DNA of 64,000 bases, taken from positions 5,146,001 to 5,210,000 of the forward strand of contig NZ_CP018047.1 in the NCBI RefSeq assembly GCF_002009175.1. The letters run 5' to 3'. Source of the DNA: Streptomyces niveus. GTDB lineage: Bacteria; Actinomycetota; Actinomycetes; Streptomycetales; Streptomycetaceae. Shown here in pieces: positions 1 through 11,220 of the stretch; the first letter of the stretch is position 1; each line of letters opens with the position of its first letter. A program made the position numbers and the translations under genes. The notes below the pieces were generated by a model. That model worked only from the letters and a program-made list of their open reading frames with translations, ran no database searches and was not told where the DNA came from.

Positions 1-397
1 CGAGCGGCAGTTCGACCTTGATCAGCCGGGCGGTGCGCGACATCCCGATGCCCTTGGCGGCGTCCACCAGGTCGGGGTCCACACCGCGCAGCCCGACCAC
101 GGCGTTACGGACGATGGGCAGCAGCCCGTACAGCGTCAGGACGATCACCGTGGGCGCGACGCCCAGACCGACCAGCGGGATGAGCAGACCGATGGCCGCC
201 AGCGAGGGGATGGTCAGGATCGAGGCGGTGGAGAGGATCGCCAGATTGCCGCCCCAGGGGCTGCGGTAGGTCAGTACGCCGATGACGACACCCAGGACGG
301 TGGCGATCACCATGCACTGGAAGACGGCGCTTGCGTGCTGGAACGAGTCGGTGAGCAGCTGTTGGTGGCGGTTGGCCAGGTAGTCCCAGAAGTCCAC
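1..397 (-). CDS. ABC transporter permease, glycine betaine/choline/proline type (partial, 3' end outside window)
   Basis: Read on the minus strand from a GTG at 397, preceded by GAGAGGAGCGCC as ribosome site. About 132 codons are visible and the gene runs off the left edge. The translation has an N-terminal helix (MVIATVLGVVIGVL), a second hydrophobic stretch and the permease loop around DAAKGIGMS, as in OpuCB/ProW-type inner-membrane subunits of osmoprotectant importers. The hydrophilic N-terminus (DFWDYLANRHQQLL) is typical of the OpuCB/EhuD branch. It lies 112 bp downstream of the Lrp gene on the same strand. Its substrate cannot be judged without the rest of the operon. Confidence 0.8.
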   Translation of the reverse strand, partial: MDFWDYLANRHQQLLTDSFQHASAVFQCMVIATVLGVVIGVLTYRSPWGGNLAILSTASILTIPSLAAIGLLIPLVGLGVAPTVIVLTLYGLLPIVRNAVVGLRGVDPDLVDAAKGIGMSRTARLIKVELPL

Positions 398-509
398 GGC
401 GCTCCTCTCGGTGGGTCGGAGCCGGTCGGCCGGTCGGCCGGCCGGCCGATCACGTCGTTCGGTCGTCCAGGTCCTGCGGTTCGTGCTGGTCGTTGGCCGC
501 GCCGGCCGG

Positions 510-2271
<1,762 letters not shown>

Positions 2272-2286
2272 CGCTCACGGACTGCC

Positions 2287-2349
2287 GGACACGGCACGCG
2301 GCGCGGCCCCACGGTGAACTCCCGTGGGGCCGCGCCGCGTGCCGTGTCC
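2287..2349. terminator. Bidirectional terminator, 28-bp perfect inverted repeat
   Basis: Arms 2287-2314 and 2322-2349 are exact reverse complements over 28 bp with a 7-nt loop. The hairpin fills the gap between the convergent hppD (ends 2271) and the ABC ATPase gene (ends 2352). Confidence 0.92.
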
Positions 2350-2351
2350 CC

Positions 2352-3182
2352 TCAGTCGCCGGACGGACCTATCCTCGCCGCGGCGGGGTCGAGCAGACGC
2401 GAGAGGAACGACCGCGTACGGGCGTGGCTCGGCGCGCCGATCACATGCGCCGGGCTGCCCTCCTCGACGATGACCCCGCCGTCCATGAAGACGACCCGGT
2501 CGGCGACCTCCTTGGCGAAGCTCATCTCGTGCGTGACGACGAGCATCGTCATCCCCTCGTCGGCGAGGGAGCGCATCACCGCCAGGACGTCACCCACCAG
2601 CTCCGGGTCGAGCGCGGACGTCGGCTCGTCGAAGAGCATCAGCTGCGGGTCCATCGCCAACGCCCGTGCGATCGCGACCCGTTGCTGCTGCCCGCCCGAG
2701 AGCTGCGCGGGATAGGAGGACTCCTTGTCGGTCAGACCGACGCGGGCCAGCCGCTCCCGGGCGACCCGCGTCGCCTCCGCCTTGTCCCGTCCCAGCACCC
2801 GCCGCTGAGGGAGCGTCAGATTCTGCAGCGCGGTCAGATGCGGGAAGAGGTTGAAGGACTGGAAGACCATCCCGATGCCGCGGCGCACCTTGTCGATGTC
2901 CACGTCCGGGTCGGTGACCTCGGCGCCGGCCACCAGGACCGTGCCCGACGTCGGCTCCTCCAGCCGGTTCACACAGCGCAGCAGTGTCGACTTGCCCGAA
3001 CCCGAAGGGCCGATGACACAGACGACCTCGCCGCGCGCCACCGTGAAGTCGACGCCCGCCAGGACCTCCAGCGTGCCGAACGACTTGTGCAGATCGCGTA
3101 CTTCGATCGCGGGCGCACCCGCGTCCGGTTCCGCCGCCGCACCCGTGCCCGGCTTCGCCACCGGTTTCTCCACCGCGCTCAC
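2352..3182 (-). CDS. Polar amino acid ABC transporter, ATP-binding protein
   Basis: 276 aa. After a 25-residue Ala/Pro-rich leader come Walker A (GPSGSGKST, about 59-67), the Q-loop ([11 protein letters not shown]), the ABC signature ([16 protein letters not shown]), Walker B ([13 protein letters not shown]) and the H-switch (VVTHEM). The [10 protein letters not shown] sequence after the Q-loop is characteristic of GlnQ/HisP-type ATPases for polar amino acids. Start codon overlaps the permease stop by 4 bp (ATGA), so the two are translationally coupled. It is the last gene of the operon binding protein - permease - ATPase. Confidence 0.95.
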   Translation of the reverse strand: MSAVEKPVAKPGTGAAAEPDAGAPAIEVRDLHKSFGTLEVLAGVDFTVARGEVVCVIGPSGSGKSTLLRCVNRLEEPTSGTVLVAGAEVTDPDVDIDKVRRGIGMVFQSFNLFPHLTALQNLTLPQRRVLGRDKAEATRVARERLARVGLTDKESSYPAQLSGGQQQRVAIARALAMDPQLMLFDEPTSALDPELVGDVLAVMRSLADEGMTMLVVTHEMSFAKEVADRVVFMDGGVIVEEGSPAHVIGAPSHARTRSFLSRLLDPAAARIGPSGD

Positions 3183-3964
3183 CTCGCCCTTGCCGTACGC
3201 GCTTCGAGCCGCCGGACCAGATGGCCGAGCGGCAGGGTGATGACCAGATAGCAGAGACCGGCAATGAGGATCGGGGTGAGACTGCGATTCTGATTCAGGG
3301 CGTCCCGGCCGAACTTGGCCAGCTCGTACTGCGACAGGGACAGACCCAGCAGATAGACCAGCGACGAGTCCTTCGTCAGAAGGATCAACTCGTTGGTCAG
3401 CGGCGGCAGTACGATCCGCAGGGCCTGCGGAATGACGATCGACACCATCGCCCGGCCCTGCGACATCCCGAGCGAACGCGCCGCCTCCGTCTGCCCCTTG
3501 GGCACGGCCTGGATACCGGCCCGGATCGTCTCCGCCATGTAGGCGGCGCCGACCAGACCCAGCGCCAGCATCACGGTCACGTACTGGTTGAGCGCCACCT
3601 GGAAGGCGAGCGGCACACCGAATCCGAGCGCGATGAAGACGAGCAGCGCCGGAATGCCGCGGAAGAACTCGATGTAGGCGACGGCCAGCCAGCGGTACGG
3701 CGGCACCTGCGAAAGCCGCATCAGCGCGACGAGCAGCCCCAGCGCCAGCCCGAACCCGAAGCCGAGCAGGGTGTAGATGACGGTGTTGACCAGCGCCGTG
3801 GTGATGATGTCGGGGAACTGCGCCTTGGCGACCTCGACGTCGAAGAAGGCACGCCGGATCTCACCCCAGTCGGCGGCCTGGGCGATGACGAGCAGCACGA
3901 CGGCCAGGACGGCGTACTGCACGCTCCGGACGAGGCGGGCCCGTTGTCGGCGGGACATGGACAT
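3179..3964 (-). CDS. Polar amino acid ABC transporter, permease
   Basis: 261 aa, HisMQ/GlnP-type inner-membrane subunit. Five or six hydrophobic segments are visible (for example [33 protein letters not shown]). The ATPase-contact EAA loop reads [14 protein letters not shown] and is followed by [16 protein letters not shown], a hallmark of this family. A single permease suggests a homodimer. It lies 14 bp after the binding-protein gene and overlaps the ATPase gene by 4 bp. Confidence 0.94.
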   Translation of the reverse strand: MSMSRRQRARLVRSVQYAVLAVVLLVIAQAADWGEIRRAFFDVEVAKAQFPDIITTALVNTVIYTLLGFGFGLALGLLVALMRLSQVPPYRWLAVAYIEFFRGIPALLVFIALGFGVPLAFQVALNQYVTVMLALGLVGAAYMAETIRAGIQAVPKGQTEAARSLGMSQGRAMVSIVIPQALRIVLPPLTNELILLTKDSSLVYLLGLSLSQYELAKFGRDALNQNRSLTPILIAGLCYLVITLPLGHLVRRLEARTARAR

Positions 3965-3977
3965 CGGTGGTGGATCC

Positions 3978-4778
3978 TCACTTCTTGGGAGCGGCGGGGA
4001 ACCACTTCTTGTAGATCTCGTCGTAACGGCCGTCCGAGCGGGCCGCCTTGATCACCTGGTCGATCTCCTTGCGCAGCGCGTCGTTGCCGGTACGCACACC
4101 GACGCCGTACTGCTCGCCCGTCTCGAACTCGGCCGTGACCTCGGTGTCCGGGTTCTTGCGCACGTACTCGAACAGGACACCGTTGTCGTTGACCGCCGCG
4201 TCGACCTGACCGGTCTTCACGGCCGTGAGCAGCAGCGCCAGATCCTCGAACTGGACCGTCTCGACGCCCGGCCCGTTCTTCTTGGCGTACTCCTCACCCG
4301 TTGTGCCCTGCTGGACGCCCAGCTTCTTGCCCTTGAGGCTCGCCAGTGAGTCGAAGGCGGCGCCCTTCTTGGTGAGGAGCGCCTGCGTGGCCTCGAAGTA
4401 CGGGGCGGAGAAGTCCAGGTTCTCCTCACGCACATCGGTGATCGTCATGCCGGCGGCGGCGACGTCACACTTACGGGCGTTGAGGTCCTCACCCGTCTGG
4501 ATGCCCTCGAACGGCGTGTCGACGATCTCCTGGGTGACCTTGAGCTCCTTGGCGACCAGATCCACCAGGTCCACGTCGAACCCGACGATCTTGTTGTCCT
4601 GGCGGGACTGGAAGGGCTCGTACGGCAGATGGGTGCAGGTCGTGAGCTTGCCGGAGTTCACCAGCTCCACCTTCGAGCCGTCGGTCGCGGTGGACTCGGT
4701 GCTCGTGCATCCCGTCATGGCGACGAGAGCGGCTGCGGTGGCTATGACGGGCAACACGTTACGCGTACGGGTGGACAA
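3978..4778 (-). CDS. Polar amino acid ABC transporter, substrate-binding lipoprotein
   Basis: 266 aa from a TTG start at 4778, chosen because GGAGG stands 4 nt upstream; another TTG at 4805 has no ribosome site. Signal peptide NVLPVIATAAALVAMTG with lipobox ending at C24, so the mature protein is membrane-anchored outside the cell. The rest is a type 3 periplasmic-binding-protein fold (SBP_bac_3): YEPFQ, VGFDVDLVDLVAKEL, FSAPYFEATQALLTKKG, GVQQGTTGEEYAK. First gene of the three-gene importer. The exact amino acid cannot be read from sequence; glutamate, glutamine or a basic amino acid are possible. Confidence 0.93.
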   Translation of the reverse strand: MSTRTRNVLPVIATAAALVAMTGCTSTESTATDGSKVELVNSGKLTTCTHLPYEPFQSRQDNKIVGFDVDLVDLVAKELKVTQEIVDTPFEGIQTGEDLNARKCDVAAAGMTITDVREENLDFSAPYFEATQALLTKKGAAFDSLASLKGKKLGVQQGTTGEEYAKKNGPGVETVQFEDLALLLTAVKTGQVDAAVNDNGVLFEYVRKNPDTEVTAEFETGEQYGVGVRTGNDALRKEIDQVIKAARSDGRYDEIYKKWFPAAPKK

Positions 4779-5032
4779 GACGCCTCCAGGGCGGGGGACG
4801 GACAACGGCCCACATGGTGTGTGAGTTGCGCCGATCTTGCCATCGGTGGTCCCCGATGTCTCCTCGCCGGGGACGGGGTTAACCAGGTCGTCACGGCAGC
4901 GTGACGGCGCCGCGTCCGGCGCCCCGCCCGGCTGCCCGTTCGGTCAGCCGCCCGGCCCGTTCACCCCCGGAACGGTGGCCGGACGGGTGACCGCGTGCAC
5001 GGCCACCCGCCCGATCGGCGGAACCCGACGGG

Positions 5033-6679
5033 CTAGGCGATCGGGGTCGTCTGCGTGCAGTTCTTCCACTCGACCCAGGGGCGCGCGCCGCCGTTCTTCG
5101 GGCCGGTGGCGTACGACGGGTTGCCGGTGATGGTCTGGTTCTTCTCCTCGTGCGTGATGTCGATGCCGAAGAGTTTGAACCCGGCGGTGAGCTGGCCGGC
5201 GGAGATGCCGAAGCCGATACCGAGGGAGGCGTTCCACCAGTCGGTGTTGGCGTTGTAGTCGAGCCGCGAGAGCTTGCCCTTGTCGTGCAGCAGGCGCTCC
5301 AGCGGCCCCGCGTCGCTGCCCGGCACCTCCGCCGCGTCCGAGGGAGTGGGCAGGACGTCACTGGCGGGGAAGTCGCCCCGGCCGCGCAGCCAGTCCTCGA
5401 CCGTCTTGCTGTCGGCGTCGTTGTCGAGGACGACCTCGGCGGACTCGGTGTGGATCTGCGACTTGATGTTGCCGCCACCGCCGCCGACATCGATGGTCAC
5501 CGGTGTGCCGGGAACGTTGGCGCCCGCGCCCGCCTGGATACCGGCGCCTTCACCGTTCTCCTGGCTGGTGGTGATGACCAGCTTCTCGGGCCGGTGCTCC
5601 TTGCCGTCCTTCTCCTCCTGGTCGAATGTGGCGGCGTCGTACGTGACGGCCACCTGCTGCATCCGGGTGGCCTTGCCCTGGGCGATCTCGCCGCCCTTGG
5701 CGTCGATGCTGAAGGTGTAGACGAAGGTGATCTTCCCGGCGTCGGGGCCGGTGTTGGCGCGCATGACCACGACGTCCTCGGTCATGGTGCCGCTGCCGAA
5801 CTCGCCCGAGATGTTGCCCAGATCGGTCGGCTTGCCGTCCTTGTCCTTGCCGCCCTTGCCCTTCGTGAACCCCTTGCCGAAGCTCACACCGCCCGAGACC
5901 TCGGTGCTGGTCTTGGTGATGTCGACGTCCGGCGCACGCTCCGGCGGCAGATCGGGCTTCTTGGAAGCCGCGTCCTGCTGGCAGGCACCCATGTTGGCAC
6001 CGGGGTTGTAGCCGCTCTGGTAGCGGCAGCCGTCGTTCTGCTTGAGGTACGCGGCGAACTTCTTGGCGTCCTCGAGGTTCAGTTCGAGGTCCTTCTGCGG
6101 ATCGCCGGTCTTGTTGCCGTTGAACAGCCACTGACCGCCGCTGCCGCTGCCTTTCATATAACTGCCGCTGAGCGAGGCGCTGCCGCCCCAGTCCTTCAGT
6201 CCGGGGATACCGGCCGAGATGCTGGCCGTGGCCCCCACGCTGCCCTCGCCGACGCGCTCAAGGGTGACGGTGCCGTCGGACCACTGCTGGACCTTGAGCT
6301 GCTCCGAGCCGCTGATCTTGATGAAGAGGATCTGGACGACGACCGTGGTTTTGGTCTGATCCTGGGAGAGGAGGCACTTCGCGGGCTGGAAGGGGTCGCC
6401 CGGCGGCCCCTCGGGTATCTCCCCGTCCCCGTCGTCGCCCCCTCCGCCGTCGTCCCCGCCACCGTCGCCGGAGTCGCAGCCCTCCCCGCCGTCACCGGCG
6501 TTGACGATGCGGCACACCGCGTCCTTCAGCGCCACGGAAGTGTCGTCCGGGACCGTCAGGGCCAGGATCGCGCCGACGATCGCGGCGACGACACCTATCA
6601 GCGCGACGTACTCGACACCACCCTGTCCCCGTTCACCGTGCCGGCGTCGCGAACCGTCTGCGCACTGCCTGCCGTTCAT
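5033..6679 (-). CDS. Large exported protein with Flp-type (class III) prepilin N-terminus, function unknown
   Basis: 548 aa, start supported by GAGGAG 8 nt upstream. Residues 1-20 are basic; then ERG-QGGVEYVALIGVVAAIVGAIL (about 17-40) looks like a Flp/TadE prepilin signal: cleavage after Gly, Glu at mature position 5, then a hydrophobic helix. An acidic Gly/Asp-rich linker (about 60-90) follows, then about 450 residues of a beta-rich extracellular region (WSDGTVTLERVGEGSVGATASISAG, SLSGSYMKGSG) with paired cysteines. True Flp pilins have 50-70 residues, so this is a fusion or a giant pseudopilin. No tad/pil genes are next to it. I do not recognise the C-terminal domain. Confidence 0.75.
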   Translation of the reverse strand: MNGRQCADGSRRRHGERGQGGVEYVALIGVVAAIVGAILALTVPDDTSVALKDAVCRIVNAGDGGEGCDSGDGGGDDGGGGDDGDGEIPEGPPGDPFQPAKCLLSQDQTKTTVVVQILFIKISGSEQLKVQQWSDGTVTLERVGEGSVGATASISAGIPGLKDWGGSASLSGSYMKGSGSGGQWLFNGNKTGDPQKDLELNLEDAKKFAAYLKQNDGCRYQSGYNPGANMGACQQDAASKKPDLPPERAPDVDITKTSTEVSGGVSFGKGFTKGKGGKDKDGKPTDLGNISGEFGSGTMTEDVVVMRANTGPDAGKITFVYTFSIDAKGGEIAQGKATRMQQVAVTYDAATFDQEEKDGKEHRPEKLVITTSQENGEGAGIQAGAGANVPGTPVTIDVGGGGGNIKSQIHTESAEVVLDNDADSKTVEDWLRGRGDFPASDVLPTPSDAAEVPGSDAGPLERLLHDKGKLSRLDYNANTDWWNASLGIGFGISAGQLTAGFKLFGIDITHEEKNQTITGNPSYATGPKNGGARPWVEWKNCTQTTPIA

Positions 6680-6796
6680 CCGGACTCCTCGCCCAAGTGG
6701 TCAGCCATTTCCCCGAGCGAAAGGGAGACTAAGGACGAGGGCAGGCCCAGAAGCAGGGCCTCAGGACCCAGTTCCGGGCCCAGTGGAGCCGATCAT

Positions 6797-8419
6797 TCAG
6801 TTTCGGGCCGCGGATGGTGCCGATACGGGCGCGGTGTGCGTGGATACGGGCTCCGAAGGCGCCGACGACGCGGACGGCACCGAAGGGACCGACGACGCCG
6901 AAGGCGCGACCGACGAAGCGACCGACGGCCCGGGTGACGCGGACGGCGCAGCCGCCGATGGTGCCGTACTCCTCGACGGGGCCGTGGGCGACGGCGACAG
7001 CGGCGTGCTCTCGCCGTCCCCGTACATGTCCTTCGGACCACCGCCCGGCAGTTCGCCCAGCGTCTCCAGCGCCGCACGGGCCTTCGGCGCCAGCAGCGGC
7101 GAGAACCGGGGGTTCGTCCGCAGCGCCTCCTCCAGATGGCGGCGCGCCGGGCCGTCCATCCCCAGGGCGCGCTCGATCTCACCCCGGTGGTACGAGAACA
7201 GCGCGCTCCGCATCCCCTGGTCCGTCGCCCTCTTCGCGTACGGCAGCGCCTTCCCGGCGTTCCCCGCCCGGTACAGCGCCCACGCCAGCGCGTCCGACAC
7301 CTGCATGCTCCGGTGGCCGCGCCGCCACTGCGACTCCAGCCGGTCCACCGCCGACTTCGGGGATCCGTGGTCGGTCTCGAAGCGGGCCAGCAGCAGCTCC
7401 TCGTTCACCCCGTCGGCCGCTGCCCTCGTCGTACGGTCCCGGAGCAGCTCGTACTGGCTCCGCGCGTCTTCGTCCAGCCCCATCGATTCGTACAACTCGC
7501 CCAGTTCCAGGGCGTATTCGGGCATCGGGCGCTCCGCGAGAGCCGACTGGTAGTCCTGGGACGCCTGGTCCGTCCGGTTCAGCGCCACCAAGGCGCGCGC
7601 CCGGCCCGCCAGCGACGGGTGGTGGTCCGGCGCCGCCTTCAGCGCCGAGTCGTAGTGCCTCAGCGCCTCCTTCGGCTCACCGCGCTCCCAGGCGAGCCCG
7701 CCGAGGGAGTGCAGCGCGGTGGCCTTCTCCACCGGAGTGGCGGCCTTCATCAGCGCCTCGTCCGCCTTGGCCGCCGCGTCCTCGTGCCACCCCCGGTCGC
7801 GGTAGACCAGCGACGACATCGAGAGCCCGCGGGTGCCGGAGTGCAGCGCCCGGAGCCTGTCCAGGGCCTTGCCCGCCGCCACGTAGTCGCCGAGCCCGTT
7901 GTACGCCTCGATCAGGACCGGGTACGTCGCCCAGCGGGCCGGGTCCGCCTTCCGTACCGCCTCGCCCCACTTCCTGGCCGACGCGTAGTCGTGCCGCGCG
8001 TTGGCCAGCGTGGCCAGGCCCGCCGTCGCCGCCGGATTGCGCCGCTCACCGGGCGTGACGTCGAGCGAGCGGCGCAGCGCCCGCTCGGCCTTCGGGTAGT
8101 ACGCCGTGTCCGCCCGCAGCCCGCCGCGCTCCACGTACGCCACGCCCAGCACCGCCCAGGACTCCGCGTCCTTCGGGTTCTTCCGCAGCCACGCCTCCCG
8201 GTCCCGGATCAGCGCCGCCACGTCAGGCAGCGCGGCGGGCGCGCCCGCGCCGACCGCCGCCCGGGCACGTGCCTCGGGACCCGGCGCCGGCGGCTCATCG
8301 CCCCTGTCCGGTACGAACACAAGGACGCCCGCGACGAGGACCGCCCCCACACCTGTCGCCAGCGCGGCCCTTTTGATGTGCCTCGTGTGCTGCGTGTTCA
8401 TGGTGTTCTTGGCGTTCAT
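6797..8419 (-). CDS. Membrane-anchored tetratricopeptide-repeat protein
   Basis: 540 aa. One N-terminal transmembrane helix (AALATGVGAVLVAGVLVFVP) is followed from about residue 60 to 440 by TPR-like helical hairpins (AWLRKNPKDAESWAVLGVAYVERGG; EALRHYDSALKAAPDHHPSLAGRARALVALNRT). The C-terminal 75 residues are Ser/Pro/Ala low complexity. TPR proteins are protein-interaction scaffolds; no enzyme domain is present. The start was placed at ATG 8419 (MNAKNTMNTQH); ATG 8401 is an equal alternative and no strong ribosome site distinguishes them. It is 117 bp upstream of, and codirectional with, the Flp-like protein, so a shared cell-envelope role is possible. Confidence 0.8.
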   Translation of the reverse strand: MNAKNTMNTQHTRHIKRAALATGVGAVLVAGVLVFVPDRGDEPPAPGPEARARAAVGAGAPAALPDVAALIRDREAWLRKNPKDAESWAVLGVAYVERGGLRADTAYYPKAERALRRSLDVTPGERRNPAATAGLATLANARHDYASARKWGEAVRKADPARWATYPVLIEAYNGLGDYVAAGKALDRLRALHSGTRGLSMSSLVYRDRGWHEDAAAKADEALMKAATPVEKATALHSLGGLAWERGEPKEALRHYDSALKAAPDHHPSLAGRARALVALNRTDQASQDYQSALAERPMPEYALELGELYESMGLDEDARSQYELLRDRTTRAAADGVNEELLLARFETDHGSPKSAVDRLESQWRRGHRSMQVSDALAWALYRAGNAGKALPYAKRATDQGMRSALFSYHRGEIERALGMDGPARRHLEEALRTNPRFSPLLAPKARAALETLGELPGGGPKDMYGDGESTPLSPSPTAPSRSTAPSAAAPSASPGPSVASSVAPSASSVPSVPSASSAPSEPVSTHTAPVSAPSAARN

Positions 8420-8517
8420 GTGATTACTGTGCGTCAATATGAAGACCACACCCGGCCTTGTGGATGTGGATCGCAGACGGGTTCACACCGATGGCCCCGG
8501 AGTGCCACGCTGGGATC

Positions 8518-9945
8518 ATGGATGATCTCGTCGCGACCGTGCCCGCCAGTTCCTCCGCCTCTCCCGCCCCCGTCGCCACGGACGACCTCCTCGCCGAGCT
8601 GCGAACAGGTCTGCCCGCCGAAGCCCTGATCACCGACCCGGACATCACGGCGTCCTACGCGAACGACATGGCGAGTTTCTGCGAAGCGGGCTCCCCGGCG
8701 GTGGTCGTCCTGCCGCGCACCGTCGAGCAGGTCCAGCACGTGATGCGCACCGCCACGGCCCTGCGCGTCCCCGTGGTGCCGCAGGGTGCCCGTACGGGAC
8801 TGTCGGGCGCCGCCAACGCCTCCGACGGCTGCATCGTGCTCTCCCTCGTCAAGATGGACAAGATCCTGGAGATCAGCCCCGTCGACCGGATCGCGGTCGT
8901 CGAGCCCGGCGTCGTGAACGCGGTGCTCTCACGCGCCGTCAACGAGCACGGGCTCTACTACCCGCCGGACCCCTCCAGCTGGGAGACCTGCACCATCGGG
9001 GGCAACATCGGCACCGCGTCCGGCGGGCTGTGCTGCGTGAAGTACGGCGTCACCGCCGAGTACGTACTGGGCCTGGACGTCGTCCTCGCCGACGGCCGGC
9101 TCCTGACCACCGGCCGCCGCACGGCCAAGGGCGTCGCCGGATACGACCTCACCCGGCTCTTCGTCGGCTCGGAGGGCAGCCTCGGCATCGTCGTCAAGGC
9201 CGTCCTCGCGCTGAAGCCCGCACCGCCCCAGCAGCTCGTCCTGGCGGCCGAGTTCGCCTCCGCGGCCGCCGCCTGCGACGCCATCTGCCGGATCATGGAG
9301 CGCGGCCACACCCCGTCCCTGCTGGAGCTGATGGACCGCACCACCGTCCGCGCCGTCAACTCCCTCGCGAACATGGGCCTCCCCGAGACCACCGAGGCCC
9401 TGCTGCTCTGCGCGTTCGACACCGCCGACCCGGCCGCCGACCTCGCCGCCGTCGGTGAACTCTGTACGGCGGCCGGCGCCACCGAGGTCGTCCCCGCCGA
9501 CGATCCCGCCGAGTCCGAAATGCTGCTCCAGGCCCGCCGGTTGGCGCTCGTCGCGCTGGAGGCGGTCAAGGGCACCACGATGATCGACGACGTGTGCGTG
9601 CCGCGCTCACGGCTTGCCGAGGTCCTGGAGGGCATCGACCGTATCGCCGTGAAGTACGACCTGACGATCGGCGTCTGCGCCCACGCGGGTGACGGCAACA
9701 CCCACCCCACGGTCTGCTTCGACGCCTCGGACCCGGACGAGTCCCGGCGTGCCCGGGAGTCGTTCGACGAGATCATGGCGCTGGGCCTCGAACTGGGCGG
9801 CACCATCACCGGCGAGCACGGTGTCGGCGTCCTGAAGAAGGAGTGGCTCTCCCGAGAACTGGGCCCGGTCGGCATGGAGTTGCAGCGCGGCATCAAGAAG
9901 ACCTTCGACCCGCTGGACCTGCTGAACCCCGGAAAGCTCTTCTGA
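8518..9945 (+). CDS. FAD-binding oxidase/dehydrogenase, GlcD/D-lactate dehydrogenase family
   Basis: 475 aa. FAD_binding_4 (PCMH-type) domain at about 55-195, with PVVPQGARTGLSGAANASDG, TIGGNIGTASGGLCCVKYG and GSEGSLGIV. The FAD-oxidase C-terminal domain follows, with AHAGDGNTHP and the ending EHGVGVLKK. This is the glycolate oxidase GlcD / D-2-hydroxyacid dehydrogenase group that oxidises an alpha-hydroxy acid to the keto acid and passes electrons to the respiratory chain. GlcE/GlcF partners are absent nearby, so a stand-alone D-lactate or 2-hydroxyglutarate-type enzyme is more likely. Start ATG 8518; ribosome site weak. Confidence 0.9.
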   Translation: MDDLVATVPASSSASPAPVATDDLLAELRTGLPAEALITDPDITASYANDMASFCEAGSPAVVVLPRTVEQVQHVMRTATALRVPVVPQGARTGLSGAANASDGCIVLSLVKMDKILEISPVDRIAVVEPGVVNAVLSRAVNEHGLYYPPDPSSWETCTIGGNIGTASGGLCCVKYGVTAEYVLGLDVVLADGRLLTTGRRTAKGVAGYDLTRLFVGSEGSLGIVVKAVLALKPAPPQQLVLAAEFASAAAACDAICRIMERGHTPSLLELMDRTTVRAVNSLANMGLPETTEALLLCAFDTADPAADLAAVGELCTAAGATEVVPADDPAESEMLLQARRLALVALEAVKGTTMIDDVCVPRSRLAEVLEGIDRIAVKYDLTIGVCAHAGDGNTHPTVCFDASDPDESRRARESFDEIMALGLELGGTITGEHGVGVLKKEWLSRELGPVGMELQRGIKKTFDPLDLLNPGKLF

Positions 9946-10073
9946 CCCGGCCGGTCGTACGCAGTACGTCGTACGGCCAAAGTCCGATGGCCCGGCGGAG
10001 CGGGGCGGCCTACCGTGAAAGCGACAAGGAGCAGGTCAGCCGTAGTTGACCGCACTTCGATCCGGGAGGTTCC

Positions 10074-10460
10074 GTGCCCGCCCGTCTTGACCACACCATC
10101 GTCCTCAGCCGCGACCGGTTCGCCTCCGCGCGCTTTCTCGCGGAGCTGATCGGCGAGCCCGAGCCCAAGCCGTTCGGGCCGTTCGCGAGCCTGCCGCTCG
10201 ACGGGGGAGTCACCCTCGACTATCTCGACTCGTCCCCGGACTCCGACATCGTCAGCCAGCATCTGGCCTTCCTGGTGTCCGAGGACGAGTTCGACGAGAT
10301 CTTCACACGCATGAAGGACCGTGAACTCCCCTACTGGGCCGACCCGAGGCACGAGCAGCCGCAGCGGATCAACCATCACCACGGGGGCCGCGGGGTCTAT
10401 CTCGACGACCCCGACGGCCACTCGCTCGAATTCATCACCCACACGTACATCGTCGACTGA
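10074..10460 (+). CDS. VOC-family (glyoxalase/bleomycin resistance-like) protein
   Basis: 128 aa from GTG 10074, preceded by GGGAGG. Two beta-alpha-beta-beta-beta units of the vicinal-oxygen-chelate fold: LDHTIVLSRDRFASARFLAELIG at the start and the metal-ligand segment GVYLDDPDGHSLEFITHTY at the end, with H6 and the final Glu as candidate metal ligands. Small single-domain VOC proteins range from lyases to drug-binding proteins; the sequence does not decide the substrate. It stands between the FAD oxidase and ssgG. Confidence 0.88.
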   Translation: MPARLDHTIVLSRDRFASARFLAELIGEPEPKPFGPFASLPLDGGVTLDYLDSSPDSDIVSQHLAFLVSEDEFDEIFTRMKDRELPYWADPRHEQPQRINHHHGGRGVYLDDPDGHSLEFITHTYIVD

Positions 10461-10514
10461 GAGCGTGGACGCGGACACCGACCCTGATCCCGACCCGGAC
10501 ACCGGCGGCGGGCG

Positions 10515-10991
10515 TCAGGACTCGCCGTCCGCGGACTCGTCGGACGGCCATGGGTCCCGCAGCCACAGATCGTCGGCCGGCGTCGGGGCCAGCAGCAGCT
10601 CCAGTCCCGCGTCGATACCCAGCCGGTCCGTCTCCGTCCCCGGCGGCACCAGCCGCAGCGTCCGCTCCAGCCACGCCGACACCGCCGCCGACGGCGCTTC
10701 GAGGAGCGCGTCGCCGTCGGGGGAGGAGAGGGCCACGCACAGGACGGTGCGACCGTCGATCTTCGTGGGCCAGATCCGTACGTCACCGTGGCCGCACGGC
10801 CGGAACACCCCTTCGACCAGCAGTTCGCGTGCGAACGTCCAGTTGACCGGGGTGTCCGAACCGATGTGGAAGGAGATGTGCACCGCGTACGGGTCCGCCG
10901 TCCGGTAGGTCAGCCGGGCGGGGACGGGGATCGTGCGCTCGGGCGAGAGCACCAGATTGAGCTCCAGCTCGCGTTCCACCACGCTGTGCAT
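10515..10991 (-). CDS. ssgG: SsgA-like protein (SALP) acting in sporulation-specific cell division, probable SsgG
   Basis: 158 aa. The SsgA fold is clear: LELNLVLSPERTIPVPARLTYRTADPYAVHISFHIG, WTFARELLVEGVFRPCGHGDVRIWP and LCVALSSPDGDALLEAP match the SsgB consensus almost word for word. SALPs occur only in sporulating actinomycetes and control septum-site selection and peptidoglycan processing in aerial hyphae. The symbol ssgG is inferred from position, since in S. coelicolor ssgG lies three genes from hppD, and from the extended C-terminus (DDLWLRDPWPSDESADGES). Start ATG 10991 is preceded by AAGGAG; longer in-frame starts have no support. Confidence is high for the family and moderate for the paralogue. 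Confidence 0.85.
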   Translation of the reverse strand: MHSVVERELELNLVLSPERTIPVPARLTYRTADPYAVHISFHIGSDTPVNWTFARELLVEGVFRPCGHGDVRIWPTKIDGRTVLCVALSSPDGDALLEAPSAAVSAWLERTLRLVPPGTETDRLGIDAGLELLLAPTPADDLWLRDPWPSDESADGES

Positions 10992-11220
10992 GTGAGTGCT
11001 CCTTCGTCGTACGGTGCCCGGTAGCGGGCCGTACCGATTGAGAGCGCCGACTCCCGCGTCCATTACGCGACTTCGGGCAAGAACTTGCTCCCGCGACGTA
11101 CCGTGACTCTTTCGTGACCGAATCGAGGTCCAAACGGCTGGATGGACCCAGGGCCGTGCGGTGGTCTGATAGATGTGGACCCTTGAGTTGAGCCCATCGA
11201 AGAGATACGGGACCACGGTG

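Noticed and set aside
418..450. GGTCGGCC-type simple repeat between the Lrp gene and the permease
   Set aside because: A short run of CCGG/GGCC words common in such GC-rich DNA; no distinct unit, CRISPR-like spacing or operator logic is visible.
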